Assembly (NCBI GenBank): GCA_964633355.1
Contig: CAZWGO010000003.1
Coordinates: 119,579 to 183,578 of the forward strand
Direction of reading: 5' to 3'
Length of the DNA stretch: 64,000 bases
DNA from: Micavibrio_B sp964633355
Lineage (GTDB): Bacteria; Pseudomonadota; Alphaproteobacteria; Micavibrionales; Micavibrionaceae
The notes beneath the pieces were generated by a model. It saw only the letters and a program-made list of their open reading frames with translations, was not told the DNA's origin and searched no databases. This document shows, in pieces, positions 24,900-33,249 of the stretch (positions are counted from its first letter, which is position 1; every line of letters begins with the position of its first letter). Position numbers and translations under genes: made by a program.

Positions 24900-25772
24900 A
24901 TGGCAGATATCAAAGCCACATCGAATACTTCAAATCAGCCCCATGATAAAATGGAGACTGAGAATCTTTACGACCCCAACGATAAATTCAGCATCAATCA
25001 GTTTTTGAGCAATAGTGATCTGACACCGGATTCTACGGCTTTCCTTACGGAAGATCTTAAAAAGCTTCAGGAACCCGGATTGCTTCTTGAAGACCATGAC
25101 GATGACAATGATAAATCGAAAGAACTTCTCCGCTATGTAATTCGCAATCAAGAACGCTTGCGTGAGCAAGGGGAAGAAGCAAGAGAAGAACAAACCATCA
25201 ATCGTCAAGAGGCACAGATTGCCCGCGAACGCCAGCGCGAAGAAGCCATTCGCCGACAGCAAGAGGAAACCGCCAGAGCATCCGCGCAGCTTGAACGGCA
25301 ACAAAATGAAGCGAAAAATACTAAATCTCCCGTGCGTGGAGATTTAAAAAAAGCCTTCACCGAAAAAGCCGATACTGTCGTTTACAAAGTTATCAAGGAC
25401 ACTGCCGATTATGCACATGATAAAGTCGGCGATGCTGCCGAAGCTATAGGCGGTAAAGATTTACGCGGACTAGGTGGCAGTTCATTGCGGGCCGCCGATG
25501 GCCTCCTGAGCGGTGACTTCGACAAAGCCGCGAAAGAAGGCGCACGAGCCATCAACAAAGGAGGAAATATCGTCGAAAGCGTGGCTGGTAAAGACGTTCG
25601 TTCCTTTGGGGGCCATGTACTGCGCGGCGAATTCGGCGCTGCCGCCGGACAGGTTGGAAATGGTTTAACCAACGCCGCTTCCGCTGCCAAAGATATCGCA
25701 GCAGACACAGTGACCAGTGCAACTAAAACCGTATCTGGCTGGCTCCCAACGGGTTGGGGAATGGGCAAGTAG
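24900..25772 (+). CDS. Coiled-coil protein with C-terminal Gly/Ala repeats
   Basis: A 290-residue protein of unknown family. Residues 1-75 are acidic and disordered (a DHDDDNDKS stretch). About 75-140 is a charged coiled coil rich in Arg, Glu and Gln (EEAREEQTINRQEAQIARER). From about 150 comes an Ala/Gly-rich part with an imperfect internal repeat: AIGGKDLRGLGGSSLRAADG and SVAGKDVRSFGGHVLRGEFG. It ends in WLPTGWGMGK. No signal peptide or clear membrane helix; the C-terminal repeats could be amphipathic. It precedes a CHAP-like and a GH108 protein, each with a similar leader (AAGGGTGT or AAAGGTGTGT before ATGGC), so the three may be used together. Confidence 0.5.
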   Translation: MADIKATSNTSNQPHDKMETENLYDPNDKFSINQFLSNSDLTPDSTAFLTEDLKKLQEPGLLLEDHDDDNDKSKELLRYVIRNQERLREQGEEAREEQTINRQEAQIARERQREEAIRRQQEETARASAQLERQQNEAKNTKSPVRGDLKKAFTEKADTVVYKVIKDTADYAHDKVGDAAEAIGGKDLRGLGGSSLRAADGLLSGDFDKAAKEGARAINKGGNIVESVAGKDVRSFGGHVLRGEFGAAAGQVGNGLTNAASAAKDIAADTVTSATKTVSGWLPTGWGMGK

Positions 25773-25774
25773 TT

Positions 25775-25803
25775 TTGACTCTTTGCTCCTTTTCAGGTAG
25801 GAT
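25775..25803 (+). promoter_or_regulatory. Promoter of the CHAP-like gene
   Basis: TTGACT at 25775-25780, a 17-base spacer and TAGGAT at 25798-25803, starting 3 bases after the stop of the coiled-coil gene. Confidence 0.5.
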
Positions 25804-25854
25804 TGGGATAACTAATTAATAAATAAGAATATTACTGAAAAAGTAAGGGTGTTG

Positions 25855-26868
25855 ATGGCTATTTTAGGAACAAAAGATCAAAGCGTTTTCAATGGCTTAA
25901 CTGATGTTTTGCCCGGCGGTGTACTCGATCTCGAGCGCCGTGCGTTTGATGCGATTTATTCCACGAATACAGGTACGCCCCTTTCCGGTTTTTCCAAATC
26001 CGGCAAAGCTTTACCAATGCCGAAAGATGAGCCGGAGGTTGCCGCAGCTAAGAAATCAACTTTGGTTGGCACCTTTACCGAAAAATCTGACGGGAAAGAC
26101 AATCAGGAAGAATCGTCACGTTTGTTCTTATTGATGAGTATGTGGGCATCCCAAAATGCAGACGCAGACGGTACGGTTAATGGCAGCGCGTTGGTAAACA
26201 TAATTGACGTTCTTAAAAACCAATTCGGCGTTGATACAAGCCCGGCTGAAAAATTAATCGAGCGGGTTACAGGTAAACCTTACGCAGAATTTAAAGCTTC
26301 GGCGCAAGACTCTAATTTTGATGTTTCCGGATTTTACCAACAAGACGAAAGAGGCAATAGAACGCCAATCATCCGCAACGGCGGCTTCGATTCAGATAAG
26401 GTTCTTCGCATTGCTGCTTCTGATAACGCAGGCGTCGGCAAATGTGCGAAAGGCGTTGCCAATATAGCAGAGGGTTTAGGCTGGGATGTCCAGCGTGGTC
26501 ATGCAACTAATTGGGATAAAACCTTACCTCAAAATGGGTGGGTTAAATTAAATGGCGTAAATTCTCAAAATGCTCCTGAAGGTGCTGTTCTTGTCTATAA
26601 TAGTGACATTGAGCTTGGCAAACGTGCTCGAAATTCTGGTGGCGGTATTTATGGCCATGTAGAATTCGTCGCAGAAGGTAATAACGGTCAAAGACTTTTT
26701 GTATCGGATAAAGCCCGTAATAATGCTGGCGGCTCCGTTCCGAACAATTTTGCTGGTGCATATATTTATGTCGGCGATAACGCACCAGCTAGTAATATTG
26801 CCTTAGTTCGTCATTACAACCAAGGCATTAGCCTGGCATCTCAAGGCCCATCACCCAATCTCGGCTAA
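25855..26868 (+). CDS. CHAP-like cysteine amidase/peptidase candidate
   Basis: A 337-residue protein from the ATG at 25855, with AAGGGTG just upstream as ribosome binding site; in-frame GTG and TTG codons directly before it are less likely. Residues 1-150 are of unknown type. The C-terminal half resembles CHAP or NlpC/P60-type wall hydrolases: candidate nucleophile C197 in GVGKCAKGV, then LPQNGWVKL, PEGAVLVYNSD and candidate H268 in YGHVEFVAEG. Such enzymes cut peptide bonds or the amide link of peptidoglycan. There is no signal peptide, so export would need a dedicated system or lysis. It has its own promoter and terminator. Confidence 0.55.
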   Translation: MAILGTKDQSVFNGLTDVLPGGVLDLERRAFDAIYSTNTGTPLSGFSKSGKALPMPKDEPEVAAAKKSTLVGTFTEKSDGKDNQEESSRLFLLMSMWASQNADADGTVNGSALVNIIDVLKNQFGVDTSPAEKLIERVTGKPYAEFKASAQDSNFDVSGFYQQDERGNRTPIIRNGGFDSDKVLRIAASDNAGVGKCAKGVANIAEGLGWDVQRGHATNWDKTLPQNGWVKLNGVNSQNAPEGAVLVYNSDIELGKRARNSGGGIYGHVEFVAEGNNGQRLFVSDKARNNAGGSVPNNFAGAYIYVGDNAPASNIALVRHYNQGISLASQGPSPNLG

Positions 26869-26879
26869 CGCACTGATTT

Positions 26880-26905
26880 CAAAGGCCCTTTTGGGGCCTT
26901 TTTTA
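26880..26905 (+). terminator. Rho-independent terminator of the CHAP-like gene
   Basis: Hairpin AAAGGCCC at 26881-26888 with GGGCCTTT at 26894-26901, followed by a T-run, 12 bases after the stop codon. Confidence 0.85.
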
Positions 26906-26927
26906 TTAACTAAACCCATCAGAAAAT

Positions 26928-26956
26928 TTGACTTTTATTGATTCTAACAGTACACT
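26928..26956 (+). promoter_or_regulatory. Promoter of the GH108 gene
   Basis: TTGACT at 26928-26933, a 17-base spacer and TACACT at 26951-26956, 40 bases upstream of the ATG at 26997. Confidence 0.6.
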
Positions 26957-26996
26957 CTAATGAACGAATAAGAACAAAGTTCAAAGGTGTGTGTGA

Positions 26997-28124
26997 ATGG
27001 CCAAAAATCCGGCAAATGATCCTTTAGAATATGGTATCCAGACAGGAATTACCCCTACTCTTCAGCATGCTCAAACGGCGCGCTCGAAAGCCCAATCGAC
27101 TGCTGAAAATGATAGAACAGAGCCGGTAAAAAAACCGGACAATAAAAATTCAAATTCTGACAAACAACAGCCCCAAGATACAGGCATTGGCATTGGTGCA
27201 CTCGCCATGCTCGATATGCTTAATAAAACCCAAGCAGACAATGCGGCGGAAAATGATTTCGTTGAAGCTGGTTATTATCATATTCCTGAGGATTTCGAAG
27301 TTCAGGATGGCGTATCGACAGTTATCAATGGCCAGACAGTAACCGCTAGCAACTTCTATTCTCATTCAAGTTATAGTGGTGGTTTCGGCGGCGGTAATTT
27401 CAATGCAGATGGTTTTATTCCGAAACTAGGCAAGCTTTCAAATATTCACGCCGATGGTTCTTTCCAGCAGGCTTTTGGTATCGTCGTAGCTTCCGAAGGC
27501 GGCTTTGCCAATCATAAAGCCGACCGTGGCGGCGCAACAATCTTTGGTATCGCCTCCAAAGCCAATCCTTCAGAATATCAAGAAGTTATGTCCATGCTTC
27601 GCTCCGGCGACAAGCAAGGTGCGATGAATCGTACCATGCAGGTTTATCACGATAAATACTGGAAAGTTGCCGGTATTGACCGTTTGCAGGATCCAGAAGC
27701 GCGTTTAGTTGCTTTCGATGCTGCCATTAATCACGGTGCAGGCTATGCGAAGAAAATGATTTCACGTCTCGGTGACGATGCCGAGGGCATGCTGCGTTAC
27801 CGCGCCAATACCTATATCCAGATCGTCAATAACGATCCGTCTCAGCAAGTCTTTATGAAAGGCTGGCAGAACCGTTTGGCGAAGCTCGATTCTATCGTCG
27901 ACAATGATGCCGCGCCAAGCGTTCAAATGGCATCATCCGTATACAAGCCAGAAAAAGGCAGCGCGTTGGCAAAAACTTTTAATGCCGCTGACAAAATCGA
28001 GCTTCCAGCACATGTTCCAACGCCTGCGCCGAAACAACATCAGGAACAAGGCGTACTGGCTTCTGCGACAAGTTTTGTTTCCAACAAATGGAAAGAATGG
28101 GCACCGTCTTTAGGACTGGGCTAA
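26997..28124 (+). CDS. Glycoside hydrolase family 108-like N-acetylmuramidase
   Basis: A 375-residue protein. The N-terminal 140 residues are polar and low in complexity. The middle, about 155-310, is a GH108 (TtsA-like, 'secretion activating protein') domain: VVASEGGFANHKADRGGATI with candidate catalytic E167, IFGIASKANP, YHDKYWKVAGIDRL, LVAFDAAINHGAGYAKKMI and FMKGWQNRLAKL. These enzymes cleave the glycan chain of peptidoglycan. The C-terminal tail (about 320-375) is Pro-rich and ends in WKEWAPSLGLG. No signal peptide is seen; GH108 proteins are exported by holin-like or other routes. It is the third wall-lytic candidate in this region. Confidence 0.8.
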   Translation: MAKNPANDPLEYGIQTGITPTLQHAQTARSKAQSTAENDRTEPVKKPDNKNSNSDKQQPQDTGIGIGALAMLDMLNKTQADNAAENDFVEAGYYHIPEDFEVQDGVSTVINGQTVTASNFYSHSSYSGGFGGGNFNADGFIPKLGKLSNIHADGSFQQAFGIVVASEGGFANHKADRGGATIFGIASKANPSEYQEVMSMLRSGDKQGAMNRTMQVYHDKYWKVAGIDRLQDPEARLVAFDAAINHGAGYAKKMISRLGDDAEGMLRYRANTYIQIVNNDPSQQVFMKGWQNRLAKLDSIVDNDAAPSVQMASSVYKPEKGSALAKTFNAADKIELPAHVPTPAPKQHQEQGVLASATSFVSNKWKEWAPSLGLG

Positions 28125-28142
28125 AATTATCATCATAATTTA

Positions 28143-28166
28143 AACCCGCCAATTGGCGGGTTTTTT
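28143..28166 (+). terminator. Rho-independent terminator of the GH108 gene
   Basis: Perfect palindrome AACCCGCCAATTGGCGGGTT at 28143-28162 followed by TTTT. It also overlaps the end of the convergent gene at 28165 and may serve both. Confidence 0.85.
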
Positions 28167-29421
28167 AATTCTGTTTCAAATGTATTGAAGCTGGAAGCTT
28201 TTTCTGAGAATAGCCATAAATATGCGGCTCGATCATTAGTTGTGTTTTGAAGCGCTCTATATCCTGCTGCATTGACAGAGGATTACTTTTATAGCTTTCA
28301 AATGCTTTTAGAAGTCTGGAGTTTCTTTCGAAATCGGCCTTTGAGGATAAATGTTTCCTTCGTTCATCTAAAATATGGGTTTCCAACCTATATATAAATT
28401 CTTCTTTCCTAGTATAGACATCCATGAATTCCAGTGAATTTTCTTCGGCCAGAAAAGCTATATCTTCATTATTTATATCTAGAACTTCGCTTATGGCGCG
28501 GAAAGACAAAGATGTTTCTTTGGTAGATTTATCATCTTCACAAATTTTTTCACATGATTTTATAATTGCAGTTAGGCAAGCATCGGCATTTGCTGCACCA
28601 AAAAATTCAGATGCTAACTGTATAAGTTCAATATGAGTTTTGGCTGCTTGTTCAGCCGCTTTTTTAAAAGGCACCTTTCCCTTACGAACTTTAGCTGCCA
28701 GAACGGGACCGAATATATCCATCCCTTCTTCCAGATTTGACCTGTGAAATCCCAAAGGATATTTAAAGTTTATCTCTTCCTTCTGACTATTGGTTAGATC
28801 AGCATGTTGAGCTGTCACCATGAAACGTACCGATTCACGCATAAAGGCCATAGTTGCAGGCTTTTTTGCTGCATAGTCAGAATATCTTTTATATTCGCAT
28901 TTGAATGCATCCAGGCAATCTTGCCTATCAAGCAAAGGCGTGCTGGCGTCCTTCATCATAAGTGTCATCGCGTGAATAACATTCGGATGATAAGAATAGT
29001 CTGGATATATAATTCCCGGCTCAAGATATGCCGGATGAACTCCCAAAGAAACGCAGAATTTAAGGATGCTTTCTGATGGCGGCGATTTTTTTGATTTCCC
29101 TACAAATGAATGGCATTGATTTTCCGGCAACTCCAAAAGCTCTGGCATACAGCTTAAAGGAATATCCAATACCTTCATCCAAGCTTCAAAGGAGGTATAG
29201 CCTTCGTTTGCAATCAGGTCATAAGCTTCAAACATCGTCTTATTAAAATAATATTCAGCATCATCAAGCCTATAGTAACCTACATGGCGCGCCATAAACT
29301 GATCCAAAGGTGGAGTACTGCCTTTAGAAAAAGATGTTATTGGGAAAAAAGAGATGTTTTGATCAGATTTTAGATTACGCATCAGTCCCAGCTCATTTAT
29401 TAGTTTTTTATAATTAATCAC
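28165..29421 (-). CDS. Hypothetical protein, 418 residues
   Basis: I do not recognise this protein. It is mostly helical, with no signal peptide or membrane segment. The region TSFEAWMKVLDIPLSCMPEL to FCVSLGVHPAYL (about 75-135) has the length and spacing of a helix-turn-helix, in the manner of Xre proteins, but this is weak. A Glu/Lys-rich C-terminal part (330-400) looks coiled. The codon usage is AT-richer than in the neighbouring mdh. The gene lies between mdh and the plus-strand hydrolase genes, downstream of the mdh terminator, so it needs its own promoter near 29422-29442. Confidence 0.5.
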   Translation of the reverse strand: MINYKKLINELGLMRNLKSDQNISFFPITSFSKGSTPPLDQFMARHVGYYRLDDAEYYFNKTMFEAYDLIANEGYTSFEAWMKVLDIPLSCMPELLELPENQCHSFVGKSKKSPPSESILKFCVSLGVHPAYLEPGIIYPDYSYHPNVIHAMTLMMKDASTPLLDRQDCLDAFKCEYKRYSDYAAKKPATMAFMRESVRFMVTAQHADLTNSQKEEINFKYPLGFHRSNLEEGMDIFGPVLAAKVRKGKVPFKKAAEQAAKTHIELIQLASEFFGAANADACLTAIIKSCEKICEDDKSTKETSLSFRAISEVLDINNEDIAFLAEENSLEFMDVYTRKEEFIYRLETHILDERRKHLSSKADFERNSRLLKAFESYKSNPLSMQQDIERFKTQLMIEPHIYGYSQKKLPASIHLKQN

Positions 29422-29442
29422 TCTTCTCTCAATTTAGGCAAT

Positions 29443-29473
29443 AAAAAAAGCGGCGCTTTTGCACCGCTTTTTC
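29443..29473 (-). terminator. Rho-independent terminator of mdh
   Basis: On the minus strand AAAGCGGTGC pairs with GCGCCGCTTT (one G-T pair) around AAAA, followed by a T-run, 45 bases after the mdh stop. Confidence 0.8.
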
Positions 29474-29505
29474 CCTCACCCTGCCCTCTCCCAGAGGGAG
29501 AGGGG
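29473..29505. repeat. C/G-rich palindromic repeat after mdh
   Basis: CCCTCACCCTGCCCTCTCCC followed by AGAGGGAGAGGGG. Same family as the units at 2419-2547 and inside xerC. Confidence 0.65.
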
Positions 29506-29517
29506 TTCAAAGGGCGG

Positions 29518-30471
29518 TTAAGCTGCTTGTTTCTCAATCACTTCGATCAGGCCTTTGACAGCATTAACCGAGTGGTCGAACATTTTTTGTTCATCCGCAT
29601 TCAGCTTGATCTCGATGATCTTCTCAACGCCTTTTTCACCAATGATAACCGGCACGCCGATATAGAGGCCTTTAATACCGTATTCGCCGTTCAGTTTCGC
29701 CGCGCATGGCAGAACGCGCTTCTGGTCTTTCAGATAGCTTTCCGCCATCGCAATAGCCGATGCTGCAGGTGCGTAGAAAGCGGAACCTGTTTTGAGAAGG
29801 TTGACGATCTCTGCGCCGCCGTCGCGCGTACGCTGTACGATCTGGTCGAGTTTTTCTTGCGTGCTCCAGCCCATGGCAATCAGATCAGGCAGCGGAATCC
29901 CGCCGACTGTCGAGTAGCGAACCAATGGCACCATCGTGTCGCCGTGGCCGCCGAGAACGAAGGCGCTGACATCGGAAACGGAAACGCCGAATTCTTCGGA
30001 CAGGAAGTAACGGAAACGTGCGCTATCCAGAACGCCCGCCATGCCAACGACTTTTTCAGCCGGAAGGCCGGAAACGCGCTGCATGACTTCAACCATTGCG
30101 TCGAGCGGGTTGGTGATGACGATTACGAATGCATTCGGCGCGTTTGCCTTGATATTTTCGCCGACTGTTTTGATGATGCCCGAATTGATCGCGATCAGAT
30201 CGTCGCGGCTCATGCCCGGCTTGCGCGGGATACCAGCGGTGACGATGACGACATCGGCGCCTTTCATAGCAGAATAATCGTTGCTGCCTGTGAGGCCGCC
30301 AGATACGCCGATGACAGGTGTGGTTTCAGCAAGATCGAGAGCTTTGCCTTGCGGCACGCCTTCCGCGATATCGATCAAGACGACATCGCCGAGTTCTTTT
30401 TGAGCCGCGAGAAGTGCGAGCGTTCCACCGATCTGGCCAGCGCCAACGAGTGCGATTTTTTTACGGGACAT
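29518..30471 (-). CDS. mdh: Malate dehydrogenase
   Basis: NAD-dependent malate dehydrogenase of the LDH-like type usual in alphaproteobacteria, 317 residues. The Rossmann motif GAGQIGGTLA is at residues 10-19. VVIVTAGIPRKPGMSRDDL contains the mobile-loop arginines, ITNPLDAMV follows, and the catalytic His is in GGHGDTMVPLVRY. It is the first TCA gene in the minus-strand series, with the classical order mdh, sucC, sucD, sucA, sucB, lpdA, here spread over 28 kb. A terminator after mdh ends this unit. Confidence 0.97.
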   Translation of the reverse strand: MSRKKIALVGAGQIGGTLALLAAQKELGDVVLIDIAEGVPQGKALDLAETTPVIGVSGGLTGSNDYSAMKGADVVIVTAGIPRKPGMSRDDLIAINSGIIKTVGENIKANAPNAFVIVITNPLDAMVEVMQRVSGLPAEKVVGMAGVLDSARFRYFLSEEFGVSVSDVSAFVLGGHGDTMVPLVRYSTVGGIPLPDLIAMGWSTQEKLDQIVQRTRDGGAEIVNLLKTGSAFYAPAASAIAMAESYLKDQKRVLPCAAKLNGEYGIKGLYIGVPVIIGEKGVEKIIEIKLNADEQKMFDHSVNAVKGLIEVIEKQAA

Positions 30472-30565
30472 AGGAGTTTCCTTAATTGGAGGGTTTTAAA
30501 ATTCTGATGCTAAATTAGACCCAATTACTTAAGGGGTAAAGCGTCAAAAAAGGGTTAAAGAATGG

Positions 30566-31840
30566 CTATTTCAGCCCCAAAAAGTCGAGCTGCCATTTGA
30601 TCTCGTCAGGTTCCAGCGGATAATCGGTCCCGCCGCGGGGATAGATGATTTCCTTGGAAGGGATTTTAGCAATCTCCTGCTGGATGCGCAGACAGGTGCG
30701 CATGTTCACCCCTGCCCTGTGACAAACAGCGACAATCGGTTTGGGTTTCAGCATCCCGACAATATTCTCCATACTGGAGCGCGACGAACGTACCAAAGCC
30801 GCCAGCATAACGATGGCCAGCGTACGATCCAGCGCATCCATCGCCGCGATCAACGCATCTTCGTTGAGCGTTTTATCGACGATCATTTTGCGCACCTTAT
30901 CTTCCGGACTTAGGCGCTCAGTATCTTCTTTCTCGAGTTGATTAATGTCCTCGCGGAATTTCGATTTGATCTCGTCGGAAACTTGCTTACCCAGATCGGT
31001 CCGCTTGGCAATCAGGTCTTTGACCGATTCATCGACGAATTCCGCCATTTTGCGGGCGATCTCCTGTGGCAGGAAAGCGCGGACTGCCAAGGGTTTCTGC
31101 CATGCCGTAAAGGCTCTGGATTTTTCGACTATTTTAAACAAAGTCGGTTTTGAAATATCGGCATCTTTATTATCTAAAAGCAGTACGCCTGCCGTTTCGT
31201 GATAGGCCTCGATGACCGCTTCGGATATATCGGCGCTGACAAATTTTCGCTGGGCGATCGCTTCAACTTTCCACGCCGCCGGATGGTTCGATAAAATCTC
31301 CAACAACACTTCGTCGGACACCGCCATGCAGTGATGCAAAATAGGCTCGGCTACTTCGCGTTCGATATCGCGGGCCAATTTATTGATGATATGCGTTGGC
31401 GCGTGAAGTTCTTTCTTTATTATATTGGCCAGAACGATACGGACCTTTGCCACTTCATCCGCCGCCAAAGCTTCGAGCGCATCGACCGTGTAGGAATAAA
31501 GCTGGCTTTGCGTATCCTGTGAAATATCGGGGAGCAATTTAACGAGACGCTCGGCCAGCGCGATACGGACATCGGCGTTTTGGTCACGGGCGATGATTTT
31601 ATTCGCCTGATACGGCGTGGCATCATTCGAGGCGACCGCTTGGCGCACGGCAACCTCCCCGTCGTTTTGCGCAAGGTAATACAAAATTTCAGCTTGCGTG
31701 GCGGGAGATTTAGCCAGTTTCAGCTTGGCCGCTTTATCGAGGCTTTGGGCAATTTTTTTCTGATGTTCGTATTTTTTCTTCTCCTTTTCCTGTTTTTTGG
31801 CGGGATCAGCAGACAGGAGGGAAAGATTGAATATGGACAT
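30566..31840 (-). CDS. DUF2336 domain protein (1)
   Basis: A 424-residue helical-repeat protein of the DUF2336 family, common in alphaproteobacteria. Repeated HEAT-like units can be seen as AEILYYLAQNDGEVAVRQAVASN, ARDQNADVRIALAERLVKLLP and ADEVAKVRIVLANIIKKE. The C-terminal half (about 300-424) contains LSPEDKVRKMIVDKTLNEDA and ends with EIIYPRGGTDYPLEPDEIKW, shared almost exactly with the neighbour. A Lys/Glu-rich helix at the N-terminus follows a short hydrophobic start. The biological role of the family is unknown. It is the second of a tandem pair with 34 bases between. Confidence 0.85.
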   Translation of the reverse strand: MSIFNLSLLSADPAKKQEKEKKKYEHQKKIAQSLDKAAKLKLAKSPATQAEILYYLAQNDGEVAVRQAVASNDATPYQANKIIARDQNADVRIALAERLVKLLPDISQDTQSQLYSYTVDALEALAADEVAKVRIVLANIIKKELHAPTHIINKLARDIEREVAEPILHHCMAVSDEVLLEILSNHPAAWKVEAIAQRKFVSADISEAVIEAYHETAGVLLLDNKDADISKPTLFKIVEKSRAFTAWQKPLAVRAFLPQEIARKMAEFVDESVKDLIAKRTDLGKQVSDEIKSKFREDINQLEKEDTERLSPEDKVRKMIVDKTLNEDALIAAMDALDRTLAIVMLAALVRSSRSSMENIVGMLKPKPIVAVCHRAGVNMRTCLRIQQEIAKIPSKEIIYPRGGTDYPLEPDEIKWQLDFLGLK

Positions 31841-31874
31841 GGTTTTAAAAGTTTAACCCGAGTTGGTTAATAAA

Positions 31875-33122
31875 TTATGGCTTGATGCCGAAAAATTCGA
31901 GTTGCCAGTTGATCTCGCTTTTTTCCAGCGGATAATCGGTTCCGCCGCGCGGGTAAATGAGCTCAGTATGCGGCACATGAGCCAATTCCTGCTGTAATTT
32001 CAAAGCCGTGCGCATAGATAGGCCTGCCTTCCATGACAAGGCAATCACCGGCTTTGGCGTGTTTAACGACATAATTTTTTCAACGACCGCCACCGGCACC
32101 TTGGCCAAAGCCGCCACACAAGCGTGTGCAAGGTCTTTATCCTGCACTGCGAGCGCATCCACAACAGATGTTTCATTTAATGTTTTTTCTTTGATCATCT
32201 GGCGCACACGCTCTTCTGGACTTATCTTTTTGATGTCCGACTCGTCCATAAAATCAAGACGACGGCGCACGACAGCTGCAATCTCTCCCATTGTTCTGGT
32301 ATCATAATCGGTTCGTTGCATTAAAAGATCGCGCACTTTCGCATCGACGAATTGGATAAGTTCAAGAGCCAGATTGGCTGGCAGATTGCGCCGGATTGCA
32401 ATCGGTTTTTGCCATTCAGTTTGTGTCTTCGATTTTTCAACGATACTTGCCATCGTCGCGACAGATATTTTTGCGCTTTTATTATCCATCAAGATCAAAC
32501 CCGCGGGAATGTCTTCGCGCTCGATGACGCCTTGGGATATTTCTTCGCTGATATTATGGCGCCCGGCGATGGCCTGCACCGCCCACGCCGCAGGATGCGT
32601 CTTTAAAATATCAAGCAAGTCTTCATCCGACAGCGCAGCACAAAATCTCAAAACCGGTTCGGATACTTCGCGCTCGATATCGCGGGCAAGTTGCCCCACC
32701 ACTTTCGGCGGCGCATGGGCGTGGTCTTTTAAAGTCGACGACAACGCGATGCGTATTTTCAACACTTCATCGATGGCCAGCGTGCCAAGCGCCTGAATGG
32801 CAAAGCTATAAAGCTGGCTTTGCTTGTCTTGTGACAAATTCGGCAGAAGTTTCATCAAACGATTGGCCAGCGCCAGTCGAACATCTTCATTGGTATCTTT
32901 TGCCAGAACCGAACTGGCATGAACGGGCGTAGATTTGTTTTTGGCAACCGCCTGACGCACGGCAGGCTCGGGGTCATTTTGCGCAAGATAATAAAGCAGC
33001 TCGGGCTGGGTATTTTTATCTTTGGCGACTTTCAGTCGGTCTTCGGTTTTTTTGGACAAGGCCAATTGACGGTTTTTCGCCGCAGATTTTTTCTTACTGA
33101 AAAGGCCGGATAAGAAGGACAT
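31875..33122 (-). CDS. DUF2336 domain protein (2)
   Basis: A 415-residue paralogue of the next gene downstream, alike along its whole length: basic N-terminus (FSKKKSAAKNRQLALSKK), HEAT-like units (PELLYYLAQNDPEPAVRQAV, AKDTNEDVRLALANRLMKLL), ISPEERVRQMIKEKTLNE and the C-terminus ELIYPRGGTDYPLEKSEINW. The tandem pair must come from a duplication that has since diverged. It follows zapE after a 27-base inverted repeat. The pair separates zapE from mdh, which are close neighbours in many alphaproteobacteria. Confidence 0.85.
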   Translation of the reverse strand: MSFLSGLFSKKKSAAKNRQLALSKKTEDRLKVAKDKNTQPELLYYLAQNDPEPAVRQAVAKNKSTPVHASSVLAKDTNEDVRLALANRLMKLLPNLSQDKQSQLYSFAIQALGTLAIDEVLKIRIALSSTLKDHAHAPPKVVGQLARDIEREVSEPVLRFCAALSDEDLLDILKTHPAAWAVQAIAGRHNISEEISQGVIEREDIPAGLILMDNKSAKISVATMASIVEKSKTQTEWQKPIAIRRNLPANLALELIQFVDAKVRDLLMQRTDYDTRTMGEIAAVVRRRLDFMDESDIKKISPEERVRQMIKEKTLNETSVVDALAVQDKDLAHACVAALAKVPVAVVEKIMSLNTPKPVIALSWKAGLSMRTALKLQQELAHVPHTELIYPRGGTDYPLEKSEINWQLEFFGIKP

Positions 33123-33152
33123 AAGATATTATAACAGAAAATGTTTTATTTG

Positions 33153-33245
33153 CCACAGCGGGCACAGCGATCACAGCGTTGAAAGCCTTCTCCCTTCGGG
33201 AGAGGGTTATTTAAAAATACGCTGTGGTCGCTGTGCCCGCTGTGG
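33153..33245. repeat. Long nested inverted repeat with 27-base arms
   Basis: Arms at 33153-33179 and 33219-33245 (CCACAGCGGGCACAGC... with ...GCTGTGCCCGCTGTGG) are complementary over 27 bases with one mismatch. Inside lies a second hairpin CTTCTCCC-TTCG-GGAGAGG. It fills the gap between zapE and the DUF2336 pair and may act as a bidirectional barrier or RNA stabiliser. Confidence 0.85.
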
Positions 33246-33249
33246 TTAA

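Noticed and set aside
29527..30507. 326-residue plus-strand frame opposite mdh.
   Set aside because: Antisense shadow of mdh.
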